Below, one piece after another: positions 10,320-20,061 of a DNA stretch of 64,000 nucleotides (its first letter is position 1; the number at the start of each line of letters is the position of its first letter). The notes under the pieces are model-generated. The model was not told where the DNA came from. It worked only from the letters and a program-made list of their open reading frames with translations, and did no database searches. Made by a program: the position numbers and the translations under genes. The DNA comes from Cichorium intybus (lineage: Eukaryota; Streptophyta; Magnoliopsida; Asterales; Asteraceae): positions 78,041,382 through 78,105,381 of the forward strand of contig CM042016.1 of the NCBI GenBank assembly GCA_023525715.1, written 5' to 3'.

Positions 10320-13300
10320 TTAGGGATGGATGTTATCTGGATTCAACATTCCTAGACGGCCTAGGAAGTATTGAAACTTGGTTTCGTCTAAAGCCTTAGT
10401 AAAGACATCGGCAATTTGATCTTCGGTGTTGATGAAGTGCAATTCGATATGACCCTTTTGAATGTTGTCTTTGATGAAGTGATATCGAATGTCGATGTGC
10501 TTTGTCATGGAATGGTGCACGGGATTGTGAGAAATGGCAATAGCGCTAGTTGAGTCACAAAATATTGGAATTTGTGAGACTTTGTAGCCATAGTCACGTA
10601 ATTGAGTTTGCATCCACATGACTTGTGAACAGCAGCTTGCGGCGGCTACATATTCAGCTTCTGCGGTTGAAGTGGACACGCATGATTGTTTCTTTGAAGT
10701 CCAACTTACCAGTCTGCCTCCTAGAAATTGGCAAGAACCAGATGTGCTTTTCCTGTCTAGTCTGCATCCTCCATAGTCGGAGTCGGTGAAGGCGTTAAGC
10801 TGAAAATCAGATTTAGCTGGATACCAAAGGCCAAGAGATGGAGTTCCTTTAAGATATTTAAAAATTCTTTTCACAGCTATGGCATGAGATTCCATAGGAT
10901 TGGCTTGGTATCTGGCACAGACACATGTAGAAAACATGATGTCGGGTCTGCTGGCTGTGAGGTATAGGAGTGATCCTATCATTCCTCGATATTTCTTTTG
11001 ATCGACAGGCTTGCCATTTAAGTCTGCATCTAATTTGTAACCAAGGGCCATTGGGGTTTTTGCTGTATTGGATTTTTCAAGGGAGAAACGAGTTAGAAGA
11101 TTTTTGACATAATTTTCTTGATTGATGAAAATTCCATCTGATGATTGTTTGACTTGAAGTCCAAGAAAAGTAGTCATTTCTCCTATCATGCTCATCTCAA
11201 ATTTGCTCTTCATTAAATCTGCAAACTTGATACTTAAAGATTCGTTAGTAGAATCGAAAATAATGTCATTGACATATATTTGAACGATTAACAGATGTTT
11301 ATTAAAAATTTTACGAAAGAGAGTTTGATCAATTGAACCTCTTTTGAATCCTGATTCTTCTAGAAATGTTGACAATGTTGAATACCAGGCTCGAGGTGCT
11401 TGTTTTAAGCCATAAACTGCTTTTTGTAACTTAAAACTGTGATTTGGGAACTGTGGATCTTCAAAACCTGGAGGTTGTTGAATATACACATCGCGATCAA
11501 TCTCTCCATGTAAAAATGCACATTTTACATCCATTTGGAATACTTTGAAGTTCTTGTGAGCTGCATATGCTAGAAAGATACGAATGGCTTCGAGTCTTGC
11601 AACTGGAGCATAAGTTTCATCGTAGTTGATTCCTTCTTGTTGTGAATATCCCTTGACGACAAGTCTTGCTTTGTTTCGACAAACTATGCCTTGATCATCA
11701 GTTTTGTTTCTGAAAACCCATCTTGAACCTACTACAGTAACATCGGGAGGAGTAGGAACAAGATCCCATACTTGGTTTCTTTCGAATTCAGCTAGTTCTT
11801 CTTGCATGGCTTTGACCCAGTCTGGATCTTTGAGAGCTGAATGGATGGTTTTGGGTTCAGTCATGGATAAGAATGCTCCGTATAAACATTCATTTGAGGT
11901 AGCGGCTCTTGTTTGAATACCAGAATTGGGATCTCCTATGATTTGTTCTGCAGGATGATTTCTGGTCCATTTGTTTAGGCGAGTTTTTTCAGGTATTTCG
12001 ATTGGCGTTTCTATGTCCCATTGTTCTTCTTGGTCATGTGATTCTGTTGGGAATAGATTTTGGTTGTTGTCAGATATGTCTTTTTGGATTATAGGGTGAG
12101 AATGGGGTAATGAAGGTTCCCCCATAGATGATGCACTGGGATCATTTTGGACAGGTGGATTGGGAGTGTTCAAAGAGGGATTTAGTGTTGGTAGTTCCCC
12201 CTCAACTTGATCTGTATTTTCTTGGTTTGATTGTGAAGTTTCTGCATCAGAGTTTTCTGTAGGAATAGTAGAAGATGTTAGAAACTCAGAATTATAAGCG
12301 GTTTTGGGTTGTTCAAAAAGTAAATCAAGATCGATTTCTATGTCCGTAGAAGGCATTTGTTGAATTGGATTTTGAAAAATATTATCAATCATTTTAGAAC
12401 CAAAATGTTTACGATCCAATTTTCTGACATAGAATTCATCATCGAAATGAACATCAGTACTTTCTTCAATTACTCTAGTACGTTTGTTCAGTACTCGATA
12501 AGCAGCTGAGGTAAAAGAGTAACCAAGAAAAATTCCTTCGTCTGATCTTGATTCAAATTTTGAAAGGTGATCTTTATTATTCTTTATGAAGCATCGACAA
12601 CCAAAAATATGAAAGAATTTGATGTTTGGTTTTCGGTTGTTAATTGCTTCATATGGTGTTTTATGAAGATGTTTATGGATTAAAGAACGATTTTGAGTGT
12701 AGCAAGCTGTGGCAATTGCTTCTGCCCAGAAGTATTGTGGTAGATCAGCAAAGATAAGCATTGATCTTGCAGCTTCGCACAGAGTTCGGTTCCTTCTTTC
12801 AACAACGCCGTTTTGTTGAGGAGTGTAAGGGGCTGAGAAGTTGTGTTCGATGCCTTTGCTTTTGAGAAATGAGTCTAGAGTTATGTTTTTGAACTCTAAA
12901 CCATTGTCACTTCGGATTCTTCGAACTGGTCGTTTGAGCTTTAATTCAATCTGTTTGATGAAGTTGATCATTTCTTCAGGTGCTTCTGACTTTAGCCTTA
13001 AAAAGAAAACCCAAGTAAAGCGTGAATATCCATCAATAATAACAAGGATGTATTTCTTCCCTTTTATGCTTTGGGTTTTTGCAGGGCCACAAAGATCAAT
13101 GTGCAGTAATTCTAGTGGTTCGGATACACTAGATTCAGAAATGCTTTTATGAGAGGATTTGGACAGTTTTCCTCCTTCACAAGCTGCACAAAGAGTTTCA
13201 TTATCAAGTTTCAGAAGTGGCAGTCCGCGAACAAGATCATTTGCAATCAACTTGTTGATGTAGCCGAAATTGAGATGGGAAAGACGACGATGCCACAACC

Positions 13301-13733
13301 AACTAATATCAGCCGAAGCTTTGGATAAGAGACAGATGTCTGGTTTTCCATAGATAAGGTCCATATCTAGTGGATACATGTTGCCTAGACGATCAGAATT
13401 AACTAGAATGGCTTTGGTCTTGGCATCCATGATTATGCTTCGTTGTTTGGTGAAAAGAACTTCATGATTGTTGTCACAGAGTTGTGATACGCTGATTAGG
13501 TTGTGTTTCAGGCCGTCAACGTAGGCTACTTTCTTGATGGTGAAGTGACCATTTGTTATGTTTCCATAACCTTTGATTTTTGCAGTCATGTTATTTCCAA
13601 AAGTAACATCTTGTTTGGATTCTGTGGGTTTGAAGTCTCGTAGAAAGCTCTGGTTTCCTGTCATATGCTTGGAGCAGCCACTATCGATATACCATGTGCC
13701 ATCCTTGGGCTCTCCAGCACAAAGTGCCTGCAA
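10320..13733 (-). CDS. pol: copia pol polyprotein of element 1 (PR-INT-RT-RNase H)
   Basis: An open frame of 1137 codons runs directly on from the gag stop (TAA at 13734-13736) in the same frame. Its first codon is TTG, so it cannot start with an ATG there and must be expressed by splicing, readthrough or an internal start. Domains in order: aspartic protease with DSG at residues 17-19; GAG-pre-integrase His/Cys region about 145-190 (HRRLSH, LCAACEGGK); integrase core about 205-330 with D (HIDLCGP), D (RSDNGLEF) and E (QQNGVVERR); RT about 650-890 with motif A QMDVKCAF near 732; RNase H about 975-1110 (TDSDYGG, STAEAEY, FCDS). The RT motif C near residue 817 is YVND followed by IIFDS, where element 3 has YVDD and IIFGS. 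The first Asp of the catalytic pair is thus replaced and RT activity is doubtful. No frameshift or internal stop is present. Confidence 0.93.
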   Translation of the reverse strand: MQALCAGEPKDGTWYIDSGCSKHMTGNQSFLRDFKPTESKQDVTFGNNMTAKIKGYGNITNGHFTIKKVAYVDGLKHNLISVSQLCDNNHEVLFTKQRSIIMDAKTKAILVNSDRLGNMYPLDMDLIYGKPDICLLSKASADISWLWHRRLSHLNFGYINKLIANDLVRGLPLLKLDNETLCAACEGGKLSKSSHKSISESSVSEPLELLHIDLCGPAKTQSIKGKKYILVIIDGYSRFTWVFFLRLKSEAPEEMINFIKQIELKLKRPVRRIRSDNGLEFKNITLDSFLKSKGIEHNFSAPYTPQQNGVVERRNRTLCEAARSMLIFADLPQYFWAEAIATACYTQNRSLIHKHLHKTPYEAINNRKPNIKFFHIFGCRCFIKNNKDHLSKFESRSDEGIFLGYSFTSAAYRVLNKRTRVIEESTDVHFDDEFYVRKLDRKHFGSKMIDNIFQNPIQQMPSTDIEIDLDLLFEQPKTAYNSEFLTSSTIPTENSDAETSQSNQENTDQVEGELPTLNPSLNTPNPPVQNDPSASSMGEPSLPHSHPIIQKDISDNNQNLFPTESHDQEEQWDIETPIEIPEKTRLNKWTRNHPAEQIIGDPNSGIQTRAATSNECLYGAFLSMTEPKTIHSALKDPDWVKAMQEELAEFERNQVWDLVPTPPDVTVVGSRWVFRNKTDDQGIVCRNKARLVVKGYSQQEGINYDETYAPVARLEAIRIFLAYAAHKNFKVFQMDVKCAFLHGEIDRDVYIQQPPGFEDPQFPNHSFKLQKAVYGLKQAPRAWYSTLSTFLEESGFKRGSIDQTLFRKIFNKHLLIVQIYVNDIIFDSTNESLSIKFADLMKSKFEMSMIGEMTTFLGLQVKQSSDGIFINQENYVKNLLTRFSLEKSNTAKTPMALGYKLDADLNGKPVDQKKYRGMIGSLLYLTASRPDIMFSTCVCARYQANPMESHAIAVKRIFKYLKGTPSLGLWYPAKSDFQLNAFTDSDYGGCRLDRKSTSGSCQFLGGRLVSWTSKKQSCVSTSTAEAEYVAAASCCSQVMWMQTQLRDYGYKVSQIPIFCDSTSAIAISHNPVHHSMTKHIDIRYHFIKDNIQKGHIELHFINTEDQIADVFTKALDETKFQYFLGRLGMLNPDNIHP

Positions 13734-13740
13734 TTAGACA
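13727..13740 (-). promoter_or_regulatory. gag stop with acceptor-like CTAATTGCAGG
   Basis: On the minus strand the junction reads GTC TAA TTG CAG G. The TAA ends gag and the same frame continues as pol. TTGCAG|G after pyrimidine-rich TTTCTGTCTAA resembles a plant 3' splice site. The same string spans the gag/pol junction of elements 2 and 3. Confidence 0.5.
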
Positions 13741-16541
13741 GAAAGTTTAGGTACCCAAACCATGGTGGGTCCTGATTTGTTAATGGTTTTTGATAATTTG
13801 GAATCATTGTAATATTTGTTGATTGGACGGAATGGTTGAGGTTTTAGTTGATTTATTAGATTTTCCCAAAGTGAGATTTGTCTTTGAAAACCTGTCATTT
13901 GAAACGATTTCTGTTTTTGTGAAAAGTATCCTATATGTGAAGTTCTGTTTGATGACCTTTCTTTGTATCTGGGATTTTGATGATTTTGAAAAACATTATG
14001 TTGATGGAATTGAGTTTGGTGAAATGATGGTTTCTGAAAGTTCCTTGAGAGATTGTAGTTTATCTCTTGAAAGCGATTTTGAATTGGTTTTTGAAACGGT
14101 TTTTGTTTTGGATTAAAGGTTTGTTTTTGTGGCACAGAGACTGGTTTCAAAGGTTTCTCTTGGGTTTCTTTGAAAACTTTGGGCTTGCTATGTTCTTTTG
14201 GTTTAAAGACAGCCTGAATGGGTTGTTTATTTGTCTGTTGTTTCTTTGAATACTTTTGTCCCAGACTATTCTTTCCAATAAAGGTTGAGTTTAAAGAGGG
14301 AAAGACAGTTGGATCAGAAGTACTACCATTTTGATGATCAAAATTTTCTCCATTTAAGAAATTTTCAAGTTTGATTGTGCCATCATTCCTTGTTAGTTTA
14401 GTAGATCTCAATTGATGAGTTAATGAACTAGCAGAGTCTGATTCAGATTTTACAACTCTTTTGAATGATTTGTTGAAAAAGGTATCATCTGGGCTACAGT
14501 TGATAACTGTTTCATCATCTGAATCGTCTTCATTAGCAGATGAAAAAAAATCTGGTAGAGGCGATTTAGAGTTTTCACAAATTTTCCCATTTTTCTTTTC
14601 AGTCTTTTTATTTTCAAAAGATTCTCTTCCAATTCCTGGTTTATAATTCGTATCAATTTTGCCAGTTCCTAAGTTGTTTGCTTTAGTGAAAACATCATCA
14701 CTCAATTTTCTGGCAATATTGATAGAATCCAGTTTTCCTTGAAATCTTTGATTTTCGGATTCAAGAAATTTGATTTGCTTTAAAGAATCATCTAGTTTTA
14801 GATTTAAACTAGTGTTTTTGTCAGTTAAATCTTGAATTTTTTGTTTTAACTGAAGGACTTCCTTTTCTAAGGTATCTTTTATTTCAGATGAAATAACAGA
14901 TTGATTTTTTATTTCTAAGTCCCTTTTTTGTTTTAAAGCTTCATTTAATTGTTCTAGGACGTGATTATTTTCTTCAGATTTTCGTTCAATGTCTCTTTCA
15001 AGTTTGTCTCTAGTCCTTGTGGATTCTCCAAATCTGAGTTGCAAGGTTTGTAATTCAGATTTGTAGATATCAGATTTGACTATTGTGTCATGATACAGTC
15101 TGAGATCAGCTTTTAGACTGTTCTCAATCTTAGTCATGTGGGACTCAAATGGTGTTCTTGAAAGACTGAGATCTGAGATCATAGACCATACCTGATCGAT
15201 GACATATGGAGCTCTTGTGGTTGGTTCATTGTCAGACATGAAGCAGAAGTTTGACTGAGCTGGTTCATTATCTGTTTCATCATCAGAAGTTGGCCAGTGT
15301 TCCACGCTAGGTTCGTAGAATGCCATCAAAGCTTTTTGTTTTGCTTTCTTTTCTTGTTTCTTCAGTTCTTCGGCTTTTTGAGCATAGTAAGTTGAGTCTT
15401 TGACCTTGATTTTGGCTCGACAATCTCGGGCATAATGATTTAGTCCTTTGCATTTGTGACAAATGATTACGTCATCATCATCATCGTTATTGTCAGCCTT
15501 TTGGCTCTTAACGGGTGGTCTTTCGGATGTTTGAGTTTGTTTCTGTTGAGATGGTTTTGAATGATTTTGCTGAAATCCAGAACTTTGGTTAATATAAGAG
15601 TTGTTATTATTTTGAAAACCACGATTCTGAAAGTTTTGTCCAAAAGTGGATCTTTGTTGAAAATTTGGTCTATGATGTGGCAAAAATCTTTCGAGATTAG
15701 TGTTTGCTACCAAAGCGCACAATTGTTGGTAATCAGCTTCATTATTTGGATCGGACAAGTCACAAGAATTACTTAAAAAAGCTTGGTTTTGATTTAAATC
15801 AATTTGACTTTGATCAAGAAAATGTGTTTGGTTTTGAGAGGATGTTGACAGTAAAGCAAGTGGTCCTCCAAAAGAAGTAGACGTTGGTGGGTCAATCGAG
15901 GATTCATACGATTGTAATTCTCCGTACAGATTGTACAAAGATTCAGTATGAATTGCCGGATTTCCCTGAATGATGAGTTTGACCATTTTCCAGCTTTCAT
16001 AAAGGTTGTTTAAAAATTTGAGGTTTATTTCATGCTGTGACTTTTTGATGCCTAAATTATTCATTTTGATGGTAATGAGATTGAACCTGTCATGAGCATC
16101 ATGGATGGTCTCATGTGAAAACATTTTGAAGTTGTCAAATTCGTTTAACACAGATGTTTTCTTGTTTCCAATGATTCTCTCATTTCCTTCAAAACGATTT
16201 TTCAAAGTTTGCCAAATTTGGTTTGCAGTTAAAAGGATTATATCATTCATTTGGCTTAGAATACTATGGGGTATTCCAGACACAAGCTCCTTTTTGGCTT
16301 GAAGTTCAAGTTTCTTCCTTTCATTCAGTATATCCAAGTTACTCGTAAGAGAGGTCATGTTATCTGGTAGAGATCCGTCTACACATTTCCACACATCTTC
16401 ACTTATAGAGTTGAGATGAAGATTCATACGACCTACCCATGATTTATATTCTTCGGGAATAAGAATGGGTGCTCGAGTACCTAAACCTATACTGTTAGCA
16501 ATAGATACAGAATTTATGTTTGAGTAGTTTGCGGAAGACAT
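13734..16541 (-). CDS. gag: copia gag of element 1, long form
   Basis: A 935-aa capsid-type protein starts at ATG 16539-16541 (MSSANYSN). A UBN2/copia-gag domain covers about residues 30-210. A Q/N-rich stretch (about 280-345, FQNRGFQNNNN) precedes a CCHC zinc knuckle near 359 (CHKCKGLNHYARDC). About 475-620 is a heptad-rich coiled coil (LERDIERKSEENN, LEKEVLQLKQKIQ). The tail, about 760-920, is rich in F, Q, N, K and P. Typical copia Gag is under about 400 aa, so the 500-residue extension is unusual, but elements 2 and 3 share it. It ends in VWVPKLSV at TAA, immediately abutting pol. It should coat element RNA and build cytoplasmic particles. The role of the tail is unknown. Confidence 0.92.
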   Translation of the reverse strand: MSSANYSNINSVSIANSIGLGTRAPILIPEEYKSWVGRMNLHLNSISEDVWKCVDGSLPDNMTSLTSNLDILNERKKLELQAKKELVSGIPHSILSQMNDIILLTANQIWQTLKNRFEGNERIIGNKKTSVLNEFDNFKMFSHETIHDAHDRFNLITIKMNNLGIKKSQHEINLKFLNNLYESWKMVKLIIQGNPAIHTESLYNLYGELQSYESSIDPPTSTSFGGPLALLSTSSQNQTHFLDQSQIDLNQNQAFLSNSCDLSDPNNEADYQQLCALVANTNLERFLPHHRPNFQQRSTFGQNFQNRGFQNNNNSYINQSSGFQQNHSKPSQQKQTQTSERPPVKSQKADNNDDDDDVIICHKCKGLNHYARDCRAKIKVKDSTYYAQKAEELKKQEKKAKQKALMAFYEPSVEHWPTSDDETDNEPAQSNFCFMSDNEPTTRAPYVIDQVWSMISDLSLSRTPFESHMTKIENSLKADLRLYHDTIVKSDIYKSELQTLQLRFGESTRTRDKLERDIERKSEENNHVLEQLNEALKQKRDLEIKNQSVISSEIKDTLEKEVLQLKQKIQDLTDKNTSLNLKLDDSLKQIKFLESENQRFQGKLDSINIARKLSDDVFTKANNLGTGKIDTNYKPGIGRESFENKKTEKKNGKICENSKSPLPDFFSSANEDDSDDETVINCSPDDTFFNKSFKRVVKSESDSASSLTHQLRSTKLTRNDGTIKLENFLNGENFDHQNGSTSDPTVFPSLNSTFIGKNSLGQKYSKKQQTNKQPIQAVFKPKEHSKPKVFKETQEKPLKPVSVPQKQTFNPKQKPFQKPIQNRFQEINYNLSRNFQKPSFHQTQFHQHNVFQNHQNPRYKERSSNRTSHIGYFSQKQKSFQMTGFQRQISLWENLINQLKPQPFRPINKYYNDSKLSKTINKSGPTMVWVPKLSV

Positions 16542-16798
16542 TTTAGTTTTTTTTTTGTTAACGAAAATGTGATGTTAAAATGAAATTTTTAAAGAAAACT
16601 TATTGGTGGTTTATAAAAACGCTACACAAAAGTTTTCGACAAAAATTTTCAAAATAAATCACACAAGTAATTTTTAAATGTTTTTTTTTGTTTTTGAACA
16701 AGTGATATTAAGATGAAATTTTTAAAGGAAACTTATTGGTGCTTTATAAAAACTCTACACAAAAGTTCTCGATAAAAATTTCAAAGTAAATCACACGA
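16542..16798 (-). other. 5' leader of element 1 with an internal duplication
   Basis: Two copies of a block of about 100 bp lie in tandem (about 16563-16672 and 16697-16800). Each contains AAATTTTTAAAG, AAACTTATTGGTG, TTTATAAAAAC and CTACACAAAAGTT. Element 3 has a single copy. No ORF. Confidence 0.75.
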
Positions 16799-16810
16799 GC
16801 TCTGATACCA
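16799..16810 (-). other. primer-binding site, initiator tRNA-Met, element 1
   Basis: The minus strand reads TGGTATCAGAGC two bases after the 5' LTR end. It matches 12 nt of the plant initiator tRNA-Met 3' end. Confidence 0.93.
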
Positions 16811-16812
16811 AT

Positions 16813-18028
16813 TGTTGAAAAATACGATGACTGATCTCCACGAATAAGGTTTTTAAGCCTATTATTGTGTGACAGATATGTATTTTATCTATAATATGCG
16901 GAATAAAATAAAACGGTAAATCTAAACTAGACAGTATTTAAATAGACAGAAAGCGGTAAATAAAGTAAATGTTAGAAGTTAGAGGTTAGATGTAATAAAC
17001 GCCATTATCAACGATAAAGTGTTTTTACAATAAATAAAAAGGTTAGAAGTTAGAAGTTAGAAGTTAGAAGTTAGATGTCTCGGTTAAATACAGTCCACAT
17101 ATGTTTTCATTGTCTTGGTTCAATTTGTATGTCTTGGAATTTAGTACAATTGATTTATAACAGTTTAAATAAATCAATAACGGCTCAGGTAAATTATTGG
17201 AATTATAATTTCAAAAGAACTTATCGATAGCAAATGAAGATGGCGATTCTATTTGAAGTGTCGATTCTTGTTCTTTGCTCGGCTTTTCTTGCTGAAAGGT
17301 ATTTCTTCGGTTTTGTGTTGGATTGGTCGTGGGTTTTGCTTGAGTGTGTGTATTGTAGTTGTATTGGTGCGGTATGGGTTTGGTGTCGGGAGGAGGTTTT
17401 GTTTCTTGCGGTTATATAGTTTGGTTCTTGTTGACAAGTTTGGAAATTTGAGTGTCTTGAGGTGTTTGGTCGTGGATTTCTCTGAGTATATGTGAGTATA
17501 TGTGTAAGGTATTATTGAGTGTTGTAAGAATGGCAAGAGATTAGCTTCTTATTTATAGTTGCTGAACACAGGCTTCGCGTCGCGACCAAAGGGTCCGTCG
17601 CGTCGCGAGGGTGTGTGACCGTGTTGCTTTTGGTCGGCCACTGGTCTGGCTAGTGCGTTTGTTGGTAGTCTCGCGATCATGGAGTGGTTGGTCTCGCGTT
17701 GGAGGTCTTCGCGTCGCGACCAGCAACCCCGTCGCATCGCGAGTGCTGTAGCGATTTGGACTTCTGTCTTTGCTCTTCTTCACGTCGCGACCACAGTGTC
17801 TGTCGCGTCGTGATTGCTGTAGTAGTGAGATATTTTGTATTTTGCTCTTTGGTTCGTAGCATAACTTCCTCAGGTTTGGTTGTTTTCTCAAAGTTTCTCG
17901 AGTCTTGATTCATTATTGTTTTTGATCTCGAATTCACGCAATCTGAAATAAACTGATAATATTTGTTAGATAAAAAACAGTTCATCTTATTTCAGTGATA
18001 GTCACATACAAAAAAATATTTTTCAACA
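16813..18028 (-). repeat. 5' LTR of copia element 1
   Basis: Same sequence as the LTR at 7585-8793 apart from about a dozen substitutions and one extra AGAAGTT unit. The TATA box is at 17550-17557 on the minus strand. The right end TTTTTCAACA is followed by TAAGT. Confidence 0.95.
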
Positions 18029-18033
18029 TAAGT

Positions 18034-18743
18034 TTTAGATAGTTTGGTAGATTTAATTTGTTTCATTCATGAATTTGTGACTTTTAACAACATACCTTGA
18101 TAAATGCTTCAAGAGGGATGAAGATTTGAGTATAATGGATTGTTCTTGGCTGGAATATGGATCTTTCTTGAATGAATTTCGAAATTGAGAGTAAGAAAAA
18201 GAATAGAGAGGTTTTGAGTGGTGATGAGAATAATGTGTTGGGAGAAATAAAAGGAAAAGAAAGATAATGGGAGGTGTTAGTGGGAGACCATGAGAATAAT
18301 TAGGTGAGAGGTGTATGTTTTGTCTTTGCTTTTGGTGGTCTTCATAATTTCCCACTAGCACAAGCATCTTTTATATCACATACGAATTTATATAAGAGTT
18401 TTATAAAATTTAATGTAGAGTTTATAAAAATAGAGTTTTATAAAAGATAGGTTATCCATTATTTGATTATAACAATCTACTTTGATTTGAAGTTTAATTA
18501 TAGCATTCAAGTTTGATTTTTTTAATTTAATTAGAGCATCATACTTTGATTTGATTTTAATATTGTATCATAATTTAATTTGATTGTAGTTATAACGTTA
18601 TAATATGCTATATTGCTATTAACGTCAATTTATATCGTAGTGTATGGGTTTTGATCCTATTAGCGTCAAGTGATCTTGAGTAGGGTTTATTAAATTTCCA
18701 ATTGGGTTGGGTTGACCCGAATCCATTTTAGGCGGATGTCGCA
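18034..18743 (-). repeat. right part of the probable chromovirus 3' LTR
   Basis: It runs from the element 1 target site to ...GATGTCGCA at 18743. On the minus strand that is TGCGACATCC directly after a purine-rich GTAGGGGAGAC, which is PPT-like. The minus-strand frame at 18053-18367 is featureless. The LTR call rests on the PPT and on adjacency to the polyprotein end. Confidence 0.55.
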
Positions 18744-20061
18744 GTCTCCCCTACTTTAGGAAATTTCGTCCCGAATTTTAAGAAGAGAGTACCTTAAGGG
18801 AAAAGTTGCGGGTATTTGGTACGTATATGATCCTCACGCTCCCATGTATACTCGGGTCCACATGCTGATGCCACCTGACCTTGACCAGGGGAATGCGACT
18901 TCTTTTTAGTTGCTTTTCCTTTCGATCTGCAATTTCCAAGGGTTTCTTGAGAAATTACATTGTGTTGTCGATTTGGATATCCTCGAGAGGAACATGAAGG
19001 TTCTCGTCTGCTAAACACTTCTTGAGGTTGGCTATATGAAATACTGGGTGAACTTTCTTAAGCTCTGTTGGTAGATCCAACTCGTCGGCTACTGGTCCGA
19101 TCCTTTTCAGGATTTTGAACGGGCCTATGTAGCATGTTGCCAATTTACCCTTGCGTCCAAATCGAACCACACCTTTCCATGGGGACACTTTTAACATAAC
19201 CATGTCACCCACGGTAAATTCAAGCGGTTTGCGTCACTTGTCAGCGTAACTCTTTTGTCGGTTGCGAGCTACGAGAAGGTTATTGTGAATCTGAGTGATT
19301 TTGTCGGTTGTTTCCTGGATAAGCTCAGGACCAACGATTGGAGAATCTACTGTTGCACGAATCACGTGGGACTCGCCAATTTCTTGCCAGCAAATAGGAG
19401 ATCGGCATTTACGGGGATACAATGCCTCAAATGGTGGCATCCCGATGCTAGAATGATAATTGTTATTATAGGAGAATTCCACCAACGGTAAATGAGAGTC
19501 TCAGTTTCCTCCGAAATCTAAGACACACGCCCTCAACATATCTTCGAGTGTTTGAATTGTTCTCTTAGATTGACCATCGGTCTGAGGATGATAGGCAGTA
19601 CTGAGATCGAGGCGGGTTCTCATGGCTACTTGAAGTGATTGCGAAAACCGAGAGAGAAATATCCCATCACGATCTAAATTGATGATGAGAGGGATGCCAT
19701 GTCGACTAACTATCTAGTTGATGTAAATCCGAGCAAGTTTTCCACTTCGAAATTTTCACGGATGGGAAGGAAATGAGCGGATTTGGTCAAACGGTCAATG
19801 ATTACCCAAATGTTGTTGTGTCCTTTTGTGGTAGGGGGAAGTTTGGTTACGAAATCCATGGCGATCGCTTCCTATTTCCACCTGGGGATTTCCGGTTGGA
19901 CCAATAGTCCAGAGGGTCGTTGATGTTCTACTTTGACCCTGGAACATGTAAGACATTTAGCCACGAATAAAGCAATCTCCTTTTTCATTCCCGACCACCA
20001 ATAATTGGTTCTCAATCCATGATGCATCTTTTCAGCGCCAGGATGAATGGAATATCGAGTT
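18744..20061 (-). pseudogene. chromovirus integrase and C-terminal region, broken
   Basis: Minus-strand remnant of a Ty3 chromovirus (Tekay/Del-like). Readable pieces are an H2C2 integrase zinc-binding segment (20114-19872: IHPGAEKMHHGLR, WWSGMKK, CLTCSRVK), integrase core fragments, a later core segment (19485-19234: FSYNNNYHSSIGM, FEALYPRKCRSP) and a C-terminal part (19212-18955: LKVSPWKGVVRFGRKGKL, PVFHIANLKKCL). A chromodomain-like or terminal tail (EYTWEREDHIRTKYP) lies near 18800 in another frame. Several stops and shifts separate these pieces, so no functional protein can be made. The 3' end leads into a PPT-like tract at 18744-18755. Confidence 0.85.

Larger units (their letters stand above)
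7585..18028 (-). mobile_element. Ty1/copia LTR retrotransposon, SIRE-like (element 1)
   Basis: Complete minus-strand element of 10,444 bp. The ends are TG...CA, flanked by a perfect 5-bp duplication, TAAGT (7580-7584 and 18029-18033). LTRs lie at 7585-8793 (1209 bp) and 16813-18028 (1216 bp). I count roughly a dozen substitutions between them, and the 7-bp length difference is one AGAAGTT unit. The PBS, PPT, gag and pol are listed separately. The order PR-INT-RT-RH and the SGCSKHMTG protease motif place it in Ty1/copia and fit the SIRE/Maximus lineage. Both main ORFs are open, but the RT active site reads YVND, so it is probably not autonomous. It is inserted in the presumed chromovirus 3' LTR. 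Confidence 0.95.

Noticed and set aside
11704..15776. Plus-strand frames inside gag and pol of element 1
   Set aside because: Antisense shadows of the polyprotein genes. The same holds for 56850-60892 in element 3.
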